Notes under the pieces: model-generated
What the model was told of the DNA's origin: nothing
The model's database searches: none
Seen by the model: only the letters and a program-made list of their open reading frames with translations
NCBI GenBank assembly: GCA_023264815.1
Contig: JAHFUZ010000017.1
Location: 1 to 64,000, forward strand
DNA from: Arthrobacter sp.
GTDB taxonomy: Bacteria; Actinomycetota; Actinomycetes; Actinomycetales; Micrococcaceae
Reading direction: 5' to 3'
Length of the DNA stretch: 64,000 nt
Program-made: the position numbers and the translations under genes
Part shown: positions 34,398 through 43,470 of the stretch, one piece after another
Position numbering within the stretch: the first letter of the stretch is position 1
Layout: every line of letters starts with the position of its first letter

Positions 34398-34902
34398 GGG
34401 CCACGTTGTTGCAGGCTTCGCAGATGTCTTCCGGGATCAGGCCGCGCCGCTGGAGGACTCCGAAAATCACGCAGCCCAGGCAGAATCCGGCGAAGGCTTC
34501 CAGCGAGGCCGCCACGATCAGGATGGCCAGCACGATCCACGCGGCCGGGGCTGCCCCTGCCGCGAACAGGATCAGCGCCGTGGTGGAGACCACTGTGCCC
34601 ATGCCCTGGGCAAAGCGTTTCGGCGGCCCCGGCACCAGCCGTGTGCGGCCCAGCCGGGGCGCCAGGACCTTGACCGAGAGCAGGGCCAGCGGCGAAATCC
34701 GGGGTCCGAAGAGCACCCGCAGCCAGAATCCGGCGGCGATGAGCACCAGCCCCCAGCCGGAGCCTGCCAACAGGGTGGCGACCGCCAGAAGCACCACCAG
34801 GGCGGCGGTGATCCGGGCCGCATACTCGTTCACTGGATTGGGAAAGGCAAACACGGCTGGCCAGTTGATGCCGCTTCGTGGGCCGCTTGTCACTTTGCTC
34901 AT
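34384..34902 (-). CDS. DUF4395 membrane protein
   Basis: 172 residues with about four hydrophobic segments (32-48, 50-66, 104-122, 126-148). The family hallmark is the N-terminal PVNEYAARITAALVVLLAVA and the FAGFCLGCVIFGVLQRRGLI segment, with a Cys-x-x-Cys pair near the membrane and another CEAC near the tail. In other genomes such proteins sit beside thiosulfate sulfurtransferases or thioredoxin-like genes, suggesting a redox role; no such neighbour is seen here. A TAGCCT -10 six bases before ATG 34902 predicts a leaderless mRNA. Confidence 0.85.
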   Translation of the reverse strand: MSKVTSGPRSGINWPAVFAFPNPVNEYAARITAALVVLLAVATLLAGSGWGLVLIAAGFWLRVLFGPRISPLALLSVKVLAPRLGRTRLVPGPPKRFAQGMGTVVSTTALILFAAGAAPAAWIVLAILIVAASLEAFAGFCLGCVIFGVLQRRGLIPEDICEACNNVALRRS

Positions 34903-34908
34903 CCTGTA

Positions 34909-34914
34909 AGGCTA
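34909..34914 (-). promoter_or_regulatory. -10 element of the DUF4395 gene (leaderless)
   Basis: TAGCCT on the minus strand, six bases before ATG 34902. Confidence 0.5.
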
Positions 34915-34957
34915 AGAGCCGCCCGGGCGGCTGGGAAGATTTGTTGCGCCGGATGAA

Positions 34958-35983
34958 CTAGACGGCCGCGCCGGCGTGGCCTCCCACCATCTGCAGGAAT
35001 TCGCCTTCGGAGAGCACCTCGATGGGCTGGCCCCGGTCGTGGAGCTCCAGAACCCGCCGCGCCTTGCCCGTAAGCCTCCCGGACCGCAAATCCGAGGCCA
35101 CAAAACCGTCACCCACTACTAACACGGTGGTCCGGGCCGTCACGCGGCTCTCCGGCCGGGCGCCCAGCTCGGCAGAGCGCACCTTGGCTTCGGGCCGTGC
35201 CATGGCAAGCTGCCCGGTGAATACCACCGTCTGGCCGTACAGCGGGTGGGAGGGTTCGGCGTCGGCATTGGGAAGGGGGTTGGCGCCTTCTTCCGGCCAG
35301 CCCGACAGGAACGGCCGGACCTGGGCAGGGCTGTTGCCTGCGGACAGGGCTGCGATGCTGGGTTTGGAGAGTCCGTCCCGTGCGGGGTCAAACGCATCCT
35401 GGCGGGGCAGTTCCAACCCCAGCGAGAGGTACAGTTCGGCGATGCTGTTGGCGTTGTTGCGGGCTGCGATGTCGACCAGGATGCCTGCGCAGGCACGGGC
35501 ATCCTCCGCGGCGTCGTGGTGATTGACGAGCGGAACTCCGGCTTCCTCCGCGGCGAATGGGAGGGAATTGGAAACCAGGGAGTAACAGCGCCGCGACAGC
35601 ATCACGGTGCAGACGTATTCGTAGGCCGGACCGGCCAGGCCGGAAACCTCCAGGCCGGACCGGATCACGCCGAGGTCAAAGGCGGCGTTGTGGGCAGCCA
35701 GGATATCCCCTCCGATAAACGCGCCAATTTCGGGAAAAAGCTCACCGAACCGGGGAAGGCCGGCGACGTCCTCAGAGCGGATGCCGTGGATCCTGGTGTT
35801 GTGGTAGTCGAAGTGGTCGTGGTTCGCCGGCGGCCGCATCAGCCAGGAGGCTTCCTCCACCACGCGTCCGCCGCGGACCTTCGTCAGTCCCACCGCGCAC
35901 GGCGAGCCCCGAAAGCCGTTTGCCGTCTCGAAGTCGATCGCCGTAAAGTCCAGTCCCACGGCCCATACTTTACCGCCGGACAC
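34958..35983 (-). CDS. DEDDh 3'-5' exonuclease fused to a BRCT domain
   Basis: 341 residues. The nuclease domain (about 10-175) has all DEDDh residues: Asp 17 and Glu 19 in AIDFETANG, Asp 103 in AHNAAFDLGV, and His 156 with Asp 161 in NHHDAAEDARA. After a linker a BRCT domain fills about 245-335 (LYGQTVVFTGQLAMARPEA and the following VVGDGFVASDLRSGRLTGKA). The layout is a stand-alone epsilon/RNase T-like nuclease tethered to a DNA-damage protein-interaction module. It probably trims DNA ends or acts in proofreading or repair. The start GTG has weak GGGAACGG upstream. Confidence 0.88.
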   Translation of the reverse strand: MSGGKVWAVGLDFTAIDFETANGFRGSPCAVGLTKVRGGRVVEEASWLMRPPANHDHFDYHNTRIHGIRSEDVAGLPRFGELFPEIGAFIGGDILAAHNAAFDLGVIRSGLEVSGLAGPAYEYVCTVMLSRRCYSLVSNSLPFAAEEAGVPLVNHHDAAEDARACAGILVDIAARNNANSIAELYLSLGLELPRQDAFDPARDGLSKPSIAALSAGNSPAQVRPFLSGWPEEGANPLPNADAEPSHPLYGQTVVFTGQLAMARPEAKVRSAELGARPESRVTARTTVLVVGDGFVASDLRSGRLTGKARRVLELHDRGQPIEVLSEGEFLQMVGGHAGAAV

Positions 35984-36103
35984 GACCGTTCCCGTGTCAC
36001 TGGGACGGCCCTGTCGTGGATATCACCCGGCTTCGCCACGCGGGGCGGCAGGCGATGGTGTTGGCTGCGTCACCCGGCTGCAGGTCGGCGCAGGCCCGTC
36101 AAG

Positions 36104-36109
36104 TACCCT
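36104..36109 (+). promoter_or_regulatory. -10 element of the DedA gene (leaderless)
   Basis: TACCCT, six bases before GTG 36116. Confidence 0.5.
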
Positions 36110-36115
36110 GAGTAA

Positions 36116-36901
36116 GTGAACTTTCATGCGATCAGCGACTTTGCCGTGCCCCTGCTGGGCGGTGCGGGACCCATCCAGCCTCAGCTGGCCTCGTTCCTGC
36201 CTGACTGGCTGAACCCCGATGTCTTCCTCCGCGACTCCCCGCTCGGACCGTGGGTGGTCCTGCTGGTCTGCGCCATCGTCTTCGCCGAAACAGGCCTCCT
36301 GGTGGGCTTCTTCCTGCCTGGTGATTCGATGCTGTTCACGGCCGGCCTGCTGGTGTCCACCGGTGCCATCAACTTCAATCTGTGGGGCATGTGCGGACTG
36401 ATCATCGTGGCCGCGATCCTGGGCAACCAGACGGGTTACCTCATTGGGTCCAAAGCCGGCCCGGCCATCTTCAACAAGCCCGATTCGAGGCTCTTCAAGC
36501 GCGAGAACGTTGACAGTGCGCACGCGTTCTTCGAAAAGCATGGCGGCAAGGCACTGATCCTGGCGCGCTTCGTCCCCATCATCAGGACCTTCGTTCCTGT
36601 GATCGTGGGTGTGGCCCAGATGGATAAGCGCAAGTTCTTCCTCTACAACGTCATTGGTGCGCTGCTGTGGGGCGGCGGCGTGACCCTTCTGGGGGCATGG
36701 CTCGGCCAGTTCAGCTGGGTGGGCGACAACATCGACATCATCTTCATCGCCATCGTGCTGGTCTCCGTGCTCCCCCTCGGCGTCGAGGTCCTCCGCGGCA
36801 TCTCGGCCAAGCGCCAGGCCGCGCACTTCGGCACCGACGCCGTGGACGAATTCATCGAAGAGCACGAGCCCCGCGAAGAGCGCAAGACCAACCTGGACTA
36901 G
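36116..36901 (+). CDS. DedA-family membrane protein
   Basis: 261 residues with about five membrane segments. DedA signatures are FAETGLLVGFFLPGDSMLFT, the ILGNQTGYLIGSKAGPAIF segment and the FFEKHGGKALILARFVPIIRTFVP stretch, here with Arg residues required for transport in studied members. DedA proteins include undecaprenyl-phosphate or phosphatidylethanolamine flippases. The start is GTG 36116, fixed by the TACCCT -10 six bases upstream and no room for a ribosome site. A hairpin terminator follows at 36931. Confidence 0.9.
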   Translation: MNFHAISDFAVPLLGGAGPIQPQLASFLPDWLNPDVFLRDSPLGPWVVLLVCAIVFAETGLLVGFFLPGDSMLFTAGLLVSTGAINFNLWGMCGLIIVAAILGNQTGYLIGSKAGPAIFNKPDSRLFKRENVDSAHAFFEKHGGKALILARFVPIIRTFVPVIVGVAQMDKRKFFLYNVIGALLWGGGVTLLGAWLGQFSWVGDNIDIIFIAIVLVSVLPLGVEVLRGISAKRQAAHFGTDAVDEFIEEHEPREERKTNLD

Positions 36902-36930
36902 CCGGGCACAGCATTCACGGCACAAACGCC

Positions 36931-36961
36931 TGAGGGAGCCGCAGAGTGTGTGGCTCCCTCA
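36931..36961. terminator. Bidirectional terminator between dedA-like gene and rdgB
   Basis: TGAGGGAGCC at 36931-36940 pairs perfectly with GGCTCCCTCA at 36952-36961 around an 11-base loop. It serves the two convergent genes on either side. Confidence 0.8.
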
Positions 36962-36990
36962 ATGCTTTGAGCAAGGGTTTGCGCGGCGCG

Positions 36991-37677
36991 CTATTGCTGC
37001 GCCAGCGCCTCGACAATGGCAGGCAACAGGGCACGGAAGGCCTTGCCCCGGTGGCTGATGGCGTTCTTCTCGTCCGCCGAGAGTTCCGCACAGCTGCGGT
37101 CCTCGCCCACGGGCTGAAGGATGGGGTCGTAGCCGAAGCCTCCGTCGCCCCGCGGTTCGCGCAGCAGGCTGCCTTCCAGCTGGCCGTACTCCACCACTTC
37201 GCGGCCGGACCCTGCGGTGGATGGGACGGCAAGCGCTGCGGCGCAGACGAACGCTGCACCGCGGTGCGTGTCCGGCACATCGGAAAGCTGGTCCAGCAGG
37301 AGCCTGAGGTTGGCTGCGTCATCGCCGTGGCGGCCGGACCAGCGGGCCGAAAAGATTCCGGGCGCCCCGCCCAGGACGTCCACCGCCAGGCCTGAATCAT
37401 CGGCAATGGCCACCAGGCCCGTTGCTTCCGCGACGGCCCGCGCCTTCAGGAGGGAATTCTCGGCGAACGTCACACCAGTTTCGACGACGTCCGGCGCACC
37501 CGCCGCCGCAGCGTCCACCACCTGGGTGTCGACGTCGAGCCCAGGAACCTGGCCGCGCAGGAGCTCGCGGAGCTCCCGGAGCTTGCCTTTGTTGTGCGTT
37601 GCGAGGACGAGCCTGGGCGTCGCAACACCTTGCACCGTGTCCTCAGGGGCAGCGCTGCCGCCGGCGGCCACGCTCAC
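36991..37677 (-). CDS. rdgB: Non-canonical purine NTP pyrophosphatase (RdgB/HAM1)
   Basis: 228 residues. It hydrolyses dITP, dXTP and similar nucleotides to monophosphates, cleaning the nucleotide pool. Motifs: THNKGK at 27-32, FAENSLLKA at 71-79, ADDSGLAVD with Asp 93 and Asp 94, GFGYDPI near 178 and SHRGKAF near 208. The first 20 residues are a variable extension. The GTG start overlaps the rph stop (GTGA), a coupling seen for this gene pair in many bacteria. Confidence 0.96.
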   Translation of the reverse strand: MSVAAGGSAAPEDTVQGVATPRLVLATHNKGKLRELRELLRGQVPGLDVDTQVVDAAAAGAPDVVETGVTFAENSLLKARAVAEATGLVAIADDSGLAVDVLGGAPGIFSARWSGRHGDDAANLRLLLDQLSDVPDTHRGAAFVCAAALAVPSTAGSGREVVEYGQLEGSLLREPRGDGGFGYDPILQPVGEDRSCAELSADEKNAISHRGKAFRALLPAIVEALAQQ

Positions 37678-38432
37678 AGGGTGTCCGCGAGGGTTTCGCG
37701 CTGGATCGCTGCCAGCTGGGTGGTCCCCAGCAGGGCAAGGTCGAGCAGCTGGTTGAGTTCGTCGCGGTCGAAGGGTGCTCCCTCTGCGGTGCCCTGGACT
37801 TCGACGAACTTGCCGGATCCGGTCACCACCACGTTCATGTCCGTCTCGGCCCGGACGTCCTCGACGTACGGCAGGTCCAGCATGGGTACGCCGTCGATGA
37901 TGCCCACCGAGACGGCAGCGATGGTATCCACGAGGGGCTGGGCGTTCCTGGCGATCAGCTTGTTGTCACGGGCGAAGCGGATGGCATCGGCCAGGGCCAC
38001 GTAGGCGCCGGTGATGGCGGCGGTGCGGGTCCCGCCGTCGGCTTGGAGGACGTCGCAGTCGAGGACAATCGTGTTCTCGCCCAGGGCCTTGGTGTCGATG
38101 ATGGAGCGCAGCGAACGCCCGATCAGGCGGGAAATCTCATGGGTTCTGCCGCCGATTTTGCCCTTGACCGATTCGCGGTCCGATCGGGTGTTGGTTGCCC
38201 GTGGAAGCATGGCGTATTCGGCTGTCACCCAGCCGCGGCCTTCGCCTTTGAGCCAGCGCGGCACTCCGGCGGTCAGGGAAGCGGTGCAGAGGACCCGGGT
38301 GTTGCCGAACTCAATCAGGGCCGATCCCTCGGCCTGCTTGGACCATCCGCGGGTGATGCTGATGGGGCGGAGCTGGTCGGGGGCGCGGCCATCGGCACGC
38401 ACTACGGGCACTGCAGTTGCTTCAGAAGTCAT
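37674..38432 (-). CDS. rph: Ribonuclease PH
   Basis: 252 residues, the standard length. This phosphate-dependent 3'-5' exoribonuclease matures tRNA 3' ends and joins rRNA turnover. Recognisable parts are RPDQLRPI-type N-terminus ([20 protein letters not shown]), [20 protein letters not shown], the phosphate-site segment [19 protein letters not shown] and [18 protein letters not shown]. It is the first gene of the rph-rdgB pair. A TAAGCT -10 lies six bases before ATG 38432, predicting a leaderless message. Confidence 0.97.
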   Translation of the reverse strand: MTSEATAVPVVRADGRAPDQLRPISITRGWSKQAEGSALIEFGNTRVLCTASLTAGVPRWLKGEGRGWVTAEYAMLPRATNTRSDRESVKGKIGGRTHEISRLIGRSLRSIIDTKALGENTIVLDCDVLQADGGTRTAAITGAYVALADAIRFARDNKLIARNAQPLVDTIAAVSVGIIDGVPMLDLPYVEDVRAETDMNVVVTGSGKFVEVQGTAEGAPFDRDELNQLLDLALLGTTQLAAIQRETLADTL

Positions 38433-38438
38433 GCCTTT

Positions 38439-38444
38439 AGCTTA
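38439..38444 (-). promoter_or_regulatory. -10 element of rph (leaderless)
   Basis: TAAGCT on the minus strand, six bases before ATG 38432. Confidence 0.5.
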
Positions 38445-38495
38445 TCGACTCGCGGCTGGCCGGCCTGCCACGGAGCGGACGCCATGCTCCAGGAC

Positions 38496-39293
38496 TCAGA
38501 TCGTGTAATGCACTCCGGCCACAGCCACGGCCACGTGCTGGCCGAACACTTCTTTTGCTTCGGCCATCACCGTGCTGGGCGAGGTCCACACCGGAATGTG
38601 GGTCAGCAGGAGCCTGCGTGCGCCGGCAGCGGCCGCGGCTTCGCCGGCGCGCTTGCCGGTCAGGTGCACATCCTTGATGTCGTCGTCGCGGCCTTCCTCG
38701 AATGCCGCCTCACAGAGGAACAGATCAGCGTCCCTGGCGGCCTCCTCCAGCCCGGCACAGGAATCTGTGTCTCCCGAATAGGTCAGGACCCGGCTGACGG
38801 GGATGCCTTCCTTGTCCGGTTCGGTGACGTCCACCCGGAGGGCGTAGGCCTCCTCGACAGGATGGTTGACCGCGAACGGCGTCACCGTGAACGGACCCAC
38901 CTTCACGGGTTCCCGCTCGGCCCAGTGGGTGAAGTCGAATTCCTCGTGCATCCCCGGGTCCAGGTCCAGCCCGTAGGCCGTGGCCATCCGGTCCGCTGTG
39001 GCCTCGGGGCCCCACACCGGAATCCGGCCCCGTCCCCAGCCGCCGGGCTTCCAGCGGACAGCCACGTGCAGGCCGCAGAGGTCCATGCAGTGGTCAGGGT
39101 GCAGGTGGGTCAGGAAAATCGCGTCAATGTCTTCAAGATCGGTGTACCGCTGAATGGCGCCCAGTGCACCGCTGCCCAGATCCATCACGATCTTCCAGGT
39201 CCGCTCGCCGTCGCTGGCCGTCAGGAGGTAGCACGACGCCGGGGAGCCCGGCCCGGGAAACGATCCTGTGCAGCCCACGATGGTCAGTTTCAC
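38496..39293 (-). CDS. MBL-fold metal-dependent hydrolase
   Basis: 265 residues. The metallo-beta-lactamase motif [11 protein letters not shown] supplies His 63, His 65, Asp 67 and His 68. TYSGDTDSC and the final [10 protein letters not shown] supply the later ligands. The N-terminus [20 protein letters not shown] is characteristic of the group related to RNase Z/arylsulfatase-like phosphodiesterases that accompanies murI and rph in actinobacteria. The substrate is unknown. The start overlaps murI's stop by four bases, so it is translated with murI. Confidence 0.88.
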   Translation of the reverse strand: MKLTIVGCTGSFPGPGSPASCYLLTASDGERTWKIVMDLGSGALGAIQRYTDLEDIDAIFLTHLHPDHCMDLCGLHVAVRWKPGGWGRGRIPVWGPEATADRMATAYGLDLDPGMHEEFDFTHWAEREPVKVGPFTVTPFAVNHPVEEAYALRVDVTEPDKEGIPVSRVLTYSGDTDSCAGLEEAARDADLFLCEAAFEEGRDDDIKDVHLTGKRAGEAAAAAGARRLLLTHIPVWTSPSTVMAEAKEVFGQHVAVAVAGVHYTI

Positions 39294-40318
39294 TGGGCAG
39301 GACCTCCGGCCCGGTGGGCGCCTACGAAGTTGGAGATCCGTGGCCCTGCCCCGGCGGAGCGGGAGGTTGCCCGCTGGGCGGCCTCGATCATCTCCGGCGT
39401 GATCCGCGCCAGGCTTCCTGTGGGGTATTGGGCGGCCACGTGGTCCACGTGCCGGACAGAGAGAACTTCGGGGCCCAGGAACCTCCGGGCCAGCGACTCG
39501 AACTGGGCGGCGTCACCGGTGGCGATGAAGTGGTGCTCAGGGGGTGCCGCCGTGGTGCGCTGCAGGTCGTGCGTGGCCAGGGCACGGTACACGTCCTTGG
39601 CCGTCTCCTCGGCGCTGGAGACCAGGGTCACGGCCTCGCCCATAACAAAGGAGATCACGCCGGTCAGCAGCGGGTAGTGCGTGCAGCCCAGGACAACAGT
39701 GTCCACGCCGGCGGCCTTGAGCGGGGCCAGGTATTCTTCGGCGACGGCCAGCAGTGCCGGACCGGTGGTGATGCCCGCTTCCACGTAGCTGACGAACTCA
39801 GGGCAGGCCACCGACGTGATAGCAAGGTCCGGTGCAGCCGCGAACGTGTCCTCGTAGGCCCTGGAACCCACGGTGGCTGAGGTGCCAATGACACCCACCC
39901 GTCCGCTGCGGGTTGCAGCGACCGCCCGCCTGACCGCCGGCTGGATCACCTCAATGACGGGGATGCCGTACTTGGCGGTGTACCGCTCGCGGGCATCGCG
40001 CAGGACAGCGGCCGACGCCGAGTTGCAGGCGATGGTGAGCAGCTTGACGCCGGAGTCCACCAGTTCGTCCATCACACCCAGGGCGTTCGCCCGGACTTCC
40101 GCGATGGGCAGCGGCCCGTACGGCCCGTTGGCGGTGTCGCCGACATAAAGGATGGATTCGTTGGGAAGCTGGTCGATGATGGACCGCGCCACCGTCAGGC
40201 CGCCGACGCCCGAATCAAAGACGCCGATGGGCCGGGATCCCACCAGGCCGGCGCTGTTGCTGGCTGCGGATTCCCGTGCTGCCGTGGCGGCCGGGTCCAT
40301 GCTCGAGGCTGTTGTCAT
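39290..40318 (-). CDS. murI: Glutamate racemase
   Basis: 342 residues from ATG 40318. It makes D-glutamate for peptidoglycan using two catalytic cysteines: Cys 98 in TIACNSASA and Cys 212 in LGCTHYPLL, each with its acid or histidine partner (Asp 35 in VFDSGVGG, His 214). The extra 20-25 N-terminal residues and about 60 C-terminal residues exceed the E. coli core and are low in conservation. The frame stays open to 40375, but that part looks non-coding. No clear ribosome site is seen at 40318; ATG 40300 is possible. A TATCCT hexamer lies ten bases upstream. Confidence 0.94.
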   Translation of the reverse strand: MTTASSMDPAATAARESAASNSAGLVGSRPIGVFDSGVGGLTVARSIIDQLPNESILYVGDTANGPYGPLPIAEVRANALGVMDELVDSGVKLLTIACNSASAAVLRDARERYTAKYGIPVIEVIQPAVRRAVAATRSGRVGVIGTSATVGSRAYEDTFAAAPDLAITSVACPEFVSYVEAGITTGPALLAVAEEYLAPLKAAGVDTVVLGCTHYPLLTGVISFVMGEAVTLVSSAEETAKDVYRALATHDLQRTTAAPPEHHFIATGDAAQFESLARRFLGPEVLSVRHVDHVAAQYPTGSLARITPEMIEAAQRATSRSAGAGPRISNFVGAHRAGGPAQ

Positions 40319-40437
40319 GATTATTCGAGGATAGGTCTTCCCTGCGGCCGCAGCCATCACATTGTGGCGCCGCACTCATGTCGAATATGTCACAGTGCGT
40401 CCCCGGTGGAGCCGCAGCGGACAGAGGGCTTGTCAGG

Positions 40438-41004
40438 TCAGGTGCGTGAATCCAGCGACTGCAGCATGGCCTGCACCAGGGACTCCTGCAGCCACGTGGT
40501 GAAGTTGTACACCAGCGCGAGGTAGCTCTCCACGTCCTCGGCCTGGGACCAGTCCTGCATCCGGTGCACGTGCTCGGCGTCGGCCTCGTCCCGGATGTCC
40601 AGGCGCTCGGCCAGCACCAGGCGGACATCGTTCAGGGCCATGGACCAGTGCCGGGCCCCTTCTGCGGTCAGGACGACGTCGTCCTTGTCCAAGTCCAGTG
40701 CGGCGGCGCGCAGTGCGCCGATCTTGGTTTCCCGCAGCGATCGCTCGGTGAGCTGCCGGAACTCCAGTGACGCGCCGTCGTCGTCCTTCATCACGTTCGG
40801 CAGGAGCCGCCTGACTGCGCGGTCCGTGGGTTCCTGGACATCCATGTCCAGCCCGATCAGCGCCGCGAGCGGATCCGTGCTGGCGTGTTCGGCCGGCTGC
40901 AGCATGGAAATGACGTCGTCGATCAGGCTGCGCAGCAGCTCACGCTCGGCGGGTTCCAGGAATCCGGTGATGCCTTTGAGCCCGTATTTGAAAGCCTTAG
41001 CCAC
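40438..41004 (-). CDS. DUF2017 family protein
   Basis: 188 residues, mostly helical, beginning MAKAFKYGLKGITGFLEPAE. I recognise it as DUF2017, a family restricted largely to actinobacteria and nearly always next to clpS. Function unknown; the tight link suggests a link to ClpS/ClpCP protein turnover. The start is GTG 41004 with AGGGG eight bases before it; it lies inside the end of clpS (8-base overlap), so translation is coupled. The open frame upstream to 41133 is the clpS antiframe and is rejected. Confidence 0.87.
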   Translation of the reverse strand: MAKAFKYGLKGITGFLEPAERELLRSLIDDVISMLQPAEHASTDPLAALIGLDMDVQEPTDRAVRRLLPNVMKDDDGASLEFRQLTERSLRETKIGALRAAALDLDKDDVVLTAEGARHWSMALNDVRLVLAERLDIRDEADAEHVHRMQDWSQAEDVESYLALVYNFTTWLQESLVQAMLQSLDSRT

Positions 41005-41389
41005 GTTTCCCCTTGCCCTGTCCGGATCCGCCGGACTTTCCTGAATTCCTGGAGGTGCCGCCGTTTCCGCCGGTGGCCCGCTCCACGGTGGCCCACAGCC
41101 CAAAACCGTGCATGGCCACGGCATGGCGTTCAACCTGTTCCTTGCTGCCGTGGGAAACGATGGACCGGCCTTTCTTGTGGACCTCCATCATGAGCTTGTT
41201 TGCTTTCGCCTCCGAGTAGCCAAAATAGCTTTGGAAAATATAGCTGACGTAGCTCATCAGGTTGACGGGATCGTTCCAGATCACGAGGTTCCAGGGGATG
41301 TCCGGGGCGGTCAGGGAGTCGGTGGACGCCTCTGTCCCGGTCCGGGTGCCCTCCTGCGTATCAGGGCCGAGCGCAACACTTAAGGTCAT
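40997..41389 (-). CDS. clpS: ATP-dependent Clp protease adaptor ClpS
   Basis: 130 residues. ClpS binds N-degron substrates and the N-domain of ClpC/ClpA. The binding-pocket residues are visible: Asn 39 and Asp 40 in LVIWNDPVNLMSYV and His 71 in MMEVHKKGRS. Residues 1-30 and the Gly/Ser/Lys-rich last 25 are disordered extensions. A TAGAAT -10 six bases before ATG 41389 gives a leaderless clpS-DUF2017 message, divergent from pncB. Confidence 0.95.
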   Translation of the reverse strand: MTLSVALGPDTQEGTRTGTEASTDSLTAPDIPWNLVIWNDPVNLMSYVSYIFQSYFGYSEAKANKLMMEVHKKGRSIVSHGSKEQVERHAVAMHGFGLWATVERATGGNGGTSRNSGKSGGSGQGKGKRG

Positions 41390-41395
41390 CTGTCC

Positions 41396-41401
41396 ATTCT
41401 A
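41396..41401 (-). promoter_or_regulatory. -10 element of clpS (leaderless)
   Basis: TAGAAT on the minus strand, six bases before ATG 41389. Confidence 0.55.
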
Positions 41402-41486
41402 TGGGGAGTGTCGGCCCACGCCCGATGGCGCTGGCCGCCGGGGGTCCCGCGGCGAAGCGCAGCGAGACGTGGGAGCCGGTGGGTAC

Positions 41487-41492
41487 TAGAGT
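41487..41492 (+). promoter_or_regulatory. -10 element of pncB (leaderless)
   Basis: TAGAGT, seven bases before GTG 41500. This argues against the upstream in-frame starts at 41401 and 41491. Confidence 0.5.
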
Positions 41493-41499
41493 GAATTTC

Positions 41500-42828
41500 G
41501 TGAGTACCTCTGCCGGCTGGGACCATCCCCGCACGTCCCTGTACACCGACCACTACGAGCTGACCATGCTGCAGGCCTCGCTCCATTCGGGCGCGGCGCA
41601 CCGCCGGTCGGTCTTCGAAGCGTTCGCGCGGCGGCTGCCGGACGGCAGGCGGTACGGGGTGGTGGCCGGCACCGGCCGCCTCCTGGAAGGCATCGCCGAT
41701 TTCCGGTTCGGCGAGCAGGAGCTTGATTTCCTGGGCCGCACCGGCGTGGTCAACCAGGACACGCTGGAGTACCTGGCCAACTATCGGTTCAGCGGCGACA
41801 TCTGGGGCTATCCGGAGGGCGAGGCGTATTTCCCGAACTCCCCCATTCTCATTGTGGAGTCCACGTTTGCCGAGGCCTGCATGCTGGAGACCTATCTGCT
41901 CTCCGTCCTGAACCATGACAGCGCCATCGCCTCGGCGGCATCGCGCATGATCACGGCTGCCGGCAACCGGCCGTGCATCGAAATGGGGTCCCGGCGCACG
42001 CATGAGGAGTCCGCCGCGGCAGCCGCCCGCGCCGCGGTGATCGCCGGGTTCCACAGCACCTCCAACCTCGAGGCCGGCATCCGGTACGGCATCAAGACAG
42101 TAGGCACTGCAGCACATTCCTTCACCCTGCTCCACGACACCGAGCGGGACGCATTTGAGGCACAGATCGCCGCCCTGGGCGTGGGCACCTCGCTGCTCGT
42201 GGATACGTACGACGTCGAAGCGGCCGTGCGTGCCGCCGTCGAGTTGGCAGGGCCCAAGCTGGGCGGCGTCCGCCTGGACTCCGGCGACCTGGTGGCCCAG
42301 GCATCGTGGGTACGGCAACTGCTTGACGAGCTGGGCAATGAGCAGACCAGGATCATGGTCACCTCAGACCTGGACGAGTTCGCCATTGCGGCCCTGCAGT
42401 CCGCCCCGGTGGATTCCTACGGCGTGGGCACTTCGCTGGTCACCGGTTCCGGGGCTCCCACCGCCAGCATGGTCTATAAACTGGTGAGCCGCACGGACGA
42501 CGCCGGCGACTTCGTCTCCGTGGCCAAGGCCGCCAAGAACAAAACCAGCATGGGCGGGCGCAAATACGCGCTGCGCAAGCTGAACGAGCGTGGCATCGCC
42601 ACCCAGGAGATCGTGGGCATCGGCCACCGGCCCGAAGACGACGGCAACGACCGCCCGCTGCTGCAGCAGTTTATGAAGAACGGCGAACTGCTGCCAGGCT
42701 GGACCGGACACGAGGGCGTGATGCGGGCCCGCCAGCGGCATGCGGACACCATGGCCGAACTGCCGGCCGTGGTCAACCGCCTGCAGCGCGGCGAGCCTGC
42801 CATCCCCACTGTCTATGAAGAAAACTGA
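41500..42828 (+). CDS. pncB: Nicotinate phosphoribosyltransferase
   Basis: 442 residues. It converts nicotinate and PRPP to nicotinate mononucleotide with ATP, the key step of NAD salvage. Family signatures are TSLYTDHYELTMLQASLHSG, VFEAFARRLPDGRRYGVVAG, the GSRRTHEE and HSTSNLEAG segments, and GVRLDSGDLVAQA with TSDLDEFAI for PRPP and base binding. The start GTG 41500 is chosen from the adjacent -10. pncA follows after nine bases, so deamidation and ribosylation of nicotinamide are encoded together. Regulation by NrtR is possible in other genomes, but I see no TAGTCA-type palindrome here. Confidence 0.95.
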   Translation: MSTSAGWDHPRTSLYTDHYELTMLQASLHSGAAHRRSVFEAFARRLPDGRRYGVVAGTGRLLEGIADFRFGEQELDFLGRTGVVNQDTLEYLANYRFSGDIWGYPEGEAYFPNSPILIVESTFAEACMLETYLLSVLNHDSAIASAASRMITAAGNRPCIEMGSRRTHEESAAAAARAAVIAGFHSTSNLEAGIRYGIKTVGTAAHSFTLLHDTERDAFEAQIAALGVGTSLLVDTYDVEAAVRAAVELAGPKLGGVRLDSGDLVAQASWVRQLLDELGNEQTRIMVTSDLDEFAIAALQSAPVDSYGVGTSLVTGSGAPTASMVYKLVSRTDDAGDFVSVAKAAKNKTSMGGRKYALRKLNERGIATQEIVGIGHRPEDDGNDRPLLQQFMKNGELLPGWTGHEGVMRARQRHADTMAELPAVVNRLQRGEPAIPTVYEEN

Positions 42829-42837
42829 GGAGACCTG

Positions 42838-43467
42838 ATGTCCCGCGCCCTGATCATCGTTGATGTCCAGAACGACTTCTGCGAGGGCGGGTCCCTGGCC
42901 GTGGCCGGCGGTGCCGATGTGGCCGGAGCCATCAGTGAGTTCGTGGACGCCCATCACAACGGGTTCGACCATATTGTGGCCACGCAGGACTGGCATATTG
43001 ATCCCGGCGCGCACTTCTCCGAGACCCCGGATTTCAAGGACAGCTGGCCGCCGCACTGCGTAGCCGGCACCCGGGGCGCGGAACTCCACCCCGACCTGGA
43101 CACCGAGTACATCCAGGCCTATTTCCAGAAGGGCCAGTTCACGGCGGCCTATTCCGGGTTCGAGGGCCTGCTGGCTCCGGAGGATGCCGTGCCCACCGGC
43201 GACCGTAAGCCCGGTTCCTTGCCGGATGCTGACGCCTACGCCCCGGCAGACGACGCCATCGGGCTGGACGACTGGCTGCAAAGCCACGACGTGGAAGACG
43301 TCGTGGTGGTGGGGATCGCCACCGACTATTGCGTCATGGCCACAGCCCTGGACGCGGTCCAGGCCGGCTATTCCGTGACGGTCTTGCGGCACCTGACGGC
43401 AGGCATCGCCGAGGACCTTGATGACGCTGTTGCCGAAATGGAACTCGGCGGCGTGGACGTCGCCTGA
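42838..43467 (+). CDS. pncA: Nicotinamidase
   Basis: 209 residues of the isochorismatase-like fold. Triad: Asp 9 in IIVDVQNDF, Lys 98 in YFQKGQF and Cys 165 in GIATDYCVMATAL. Metal ligands Asp 51 and His 53 in TQDWH and His 73 in WPPHCV are in place. It deamidates nicotinamide to nicotinate for PncB. GAGGAG lies upstream of ATG 42838. Its stop is three bases from that of the convergent helicase gene. Confidence 0.96.
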   Translation: MSRALIIVDVQNDFCEGGSLAVAGGADVAGAISEFVDAHHNGFDHIVATQDWHIDPGAHFSETPDFKDSWPPHCVAGTRGAELHPDLDTEYIQAYFQKGQFTAAYSGFEGLLAPEDAVPTGDRKPGSLPDADAYAPADDAIGLDDWLQSHDVEDVVVVGIATDYCVMATALDAVQAGYSVTVLRHLTAGIAEDLDDAVAEMELGGVDVA

Positions 43468-43470
43468 GTC

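Noticed and set aside
37422..39677. A 751-codon open frame on the plus strand across rdgB, rph and the MBL gene
   Set aside because: It is antisense to three well-recognised genes. Long shadow frames are expected in high-GC DNA because stop codons are rare opposite GC-rich third positions. The translation has no recognisable domain.
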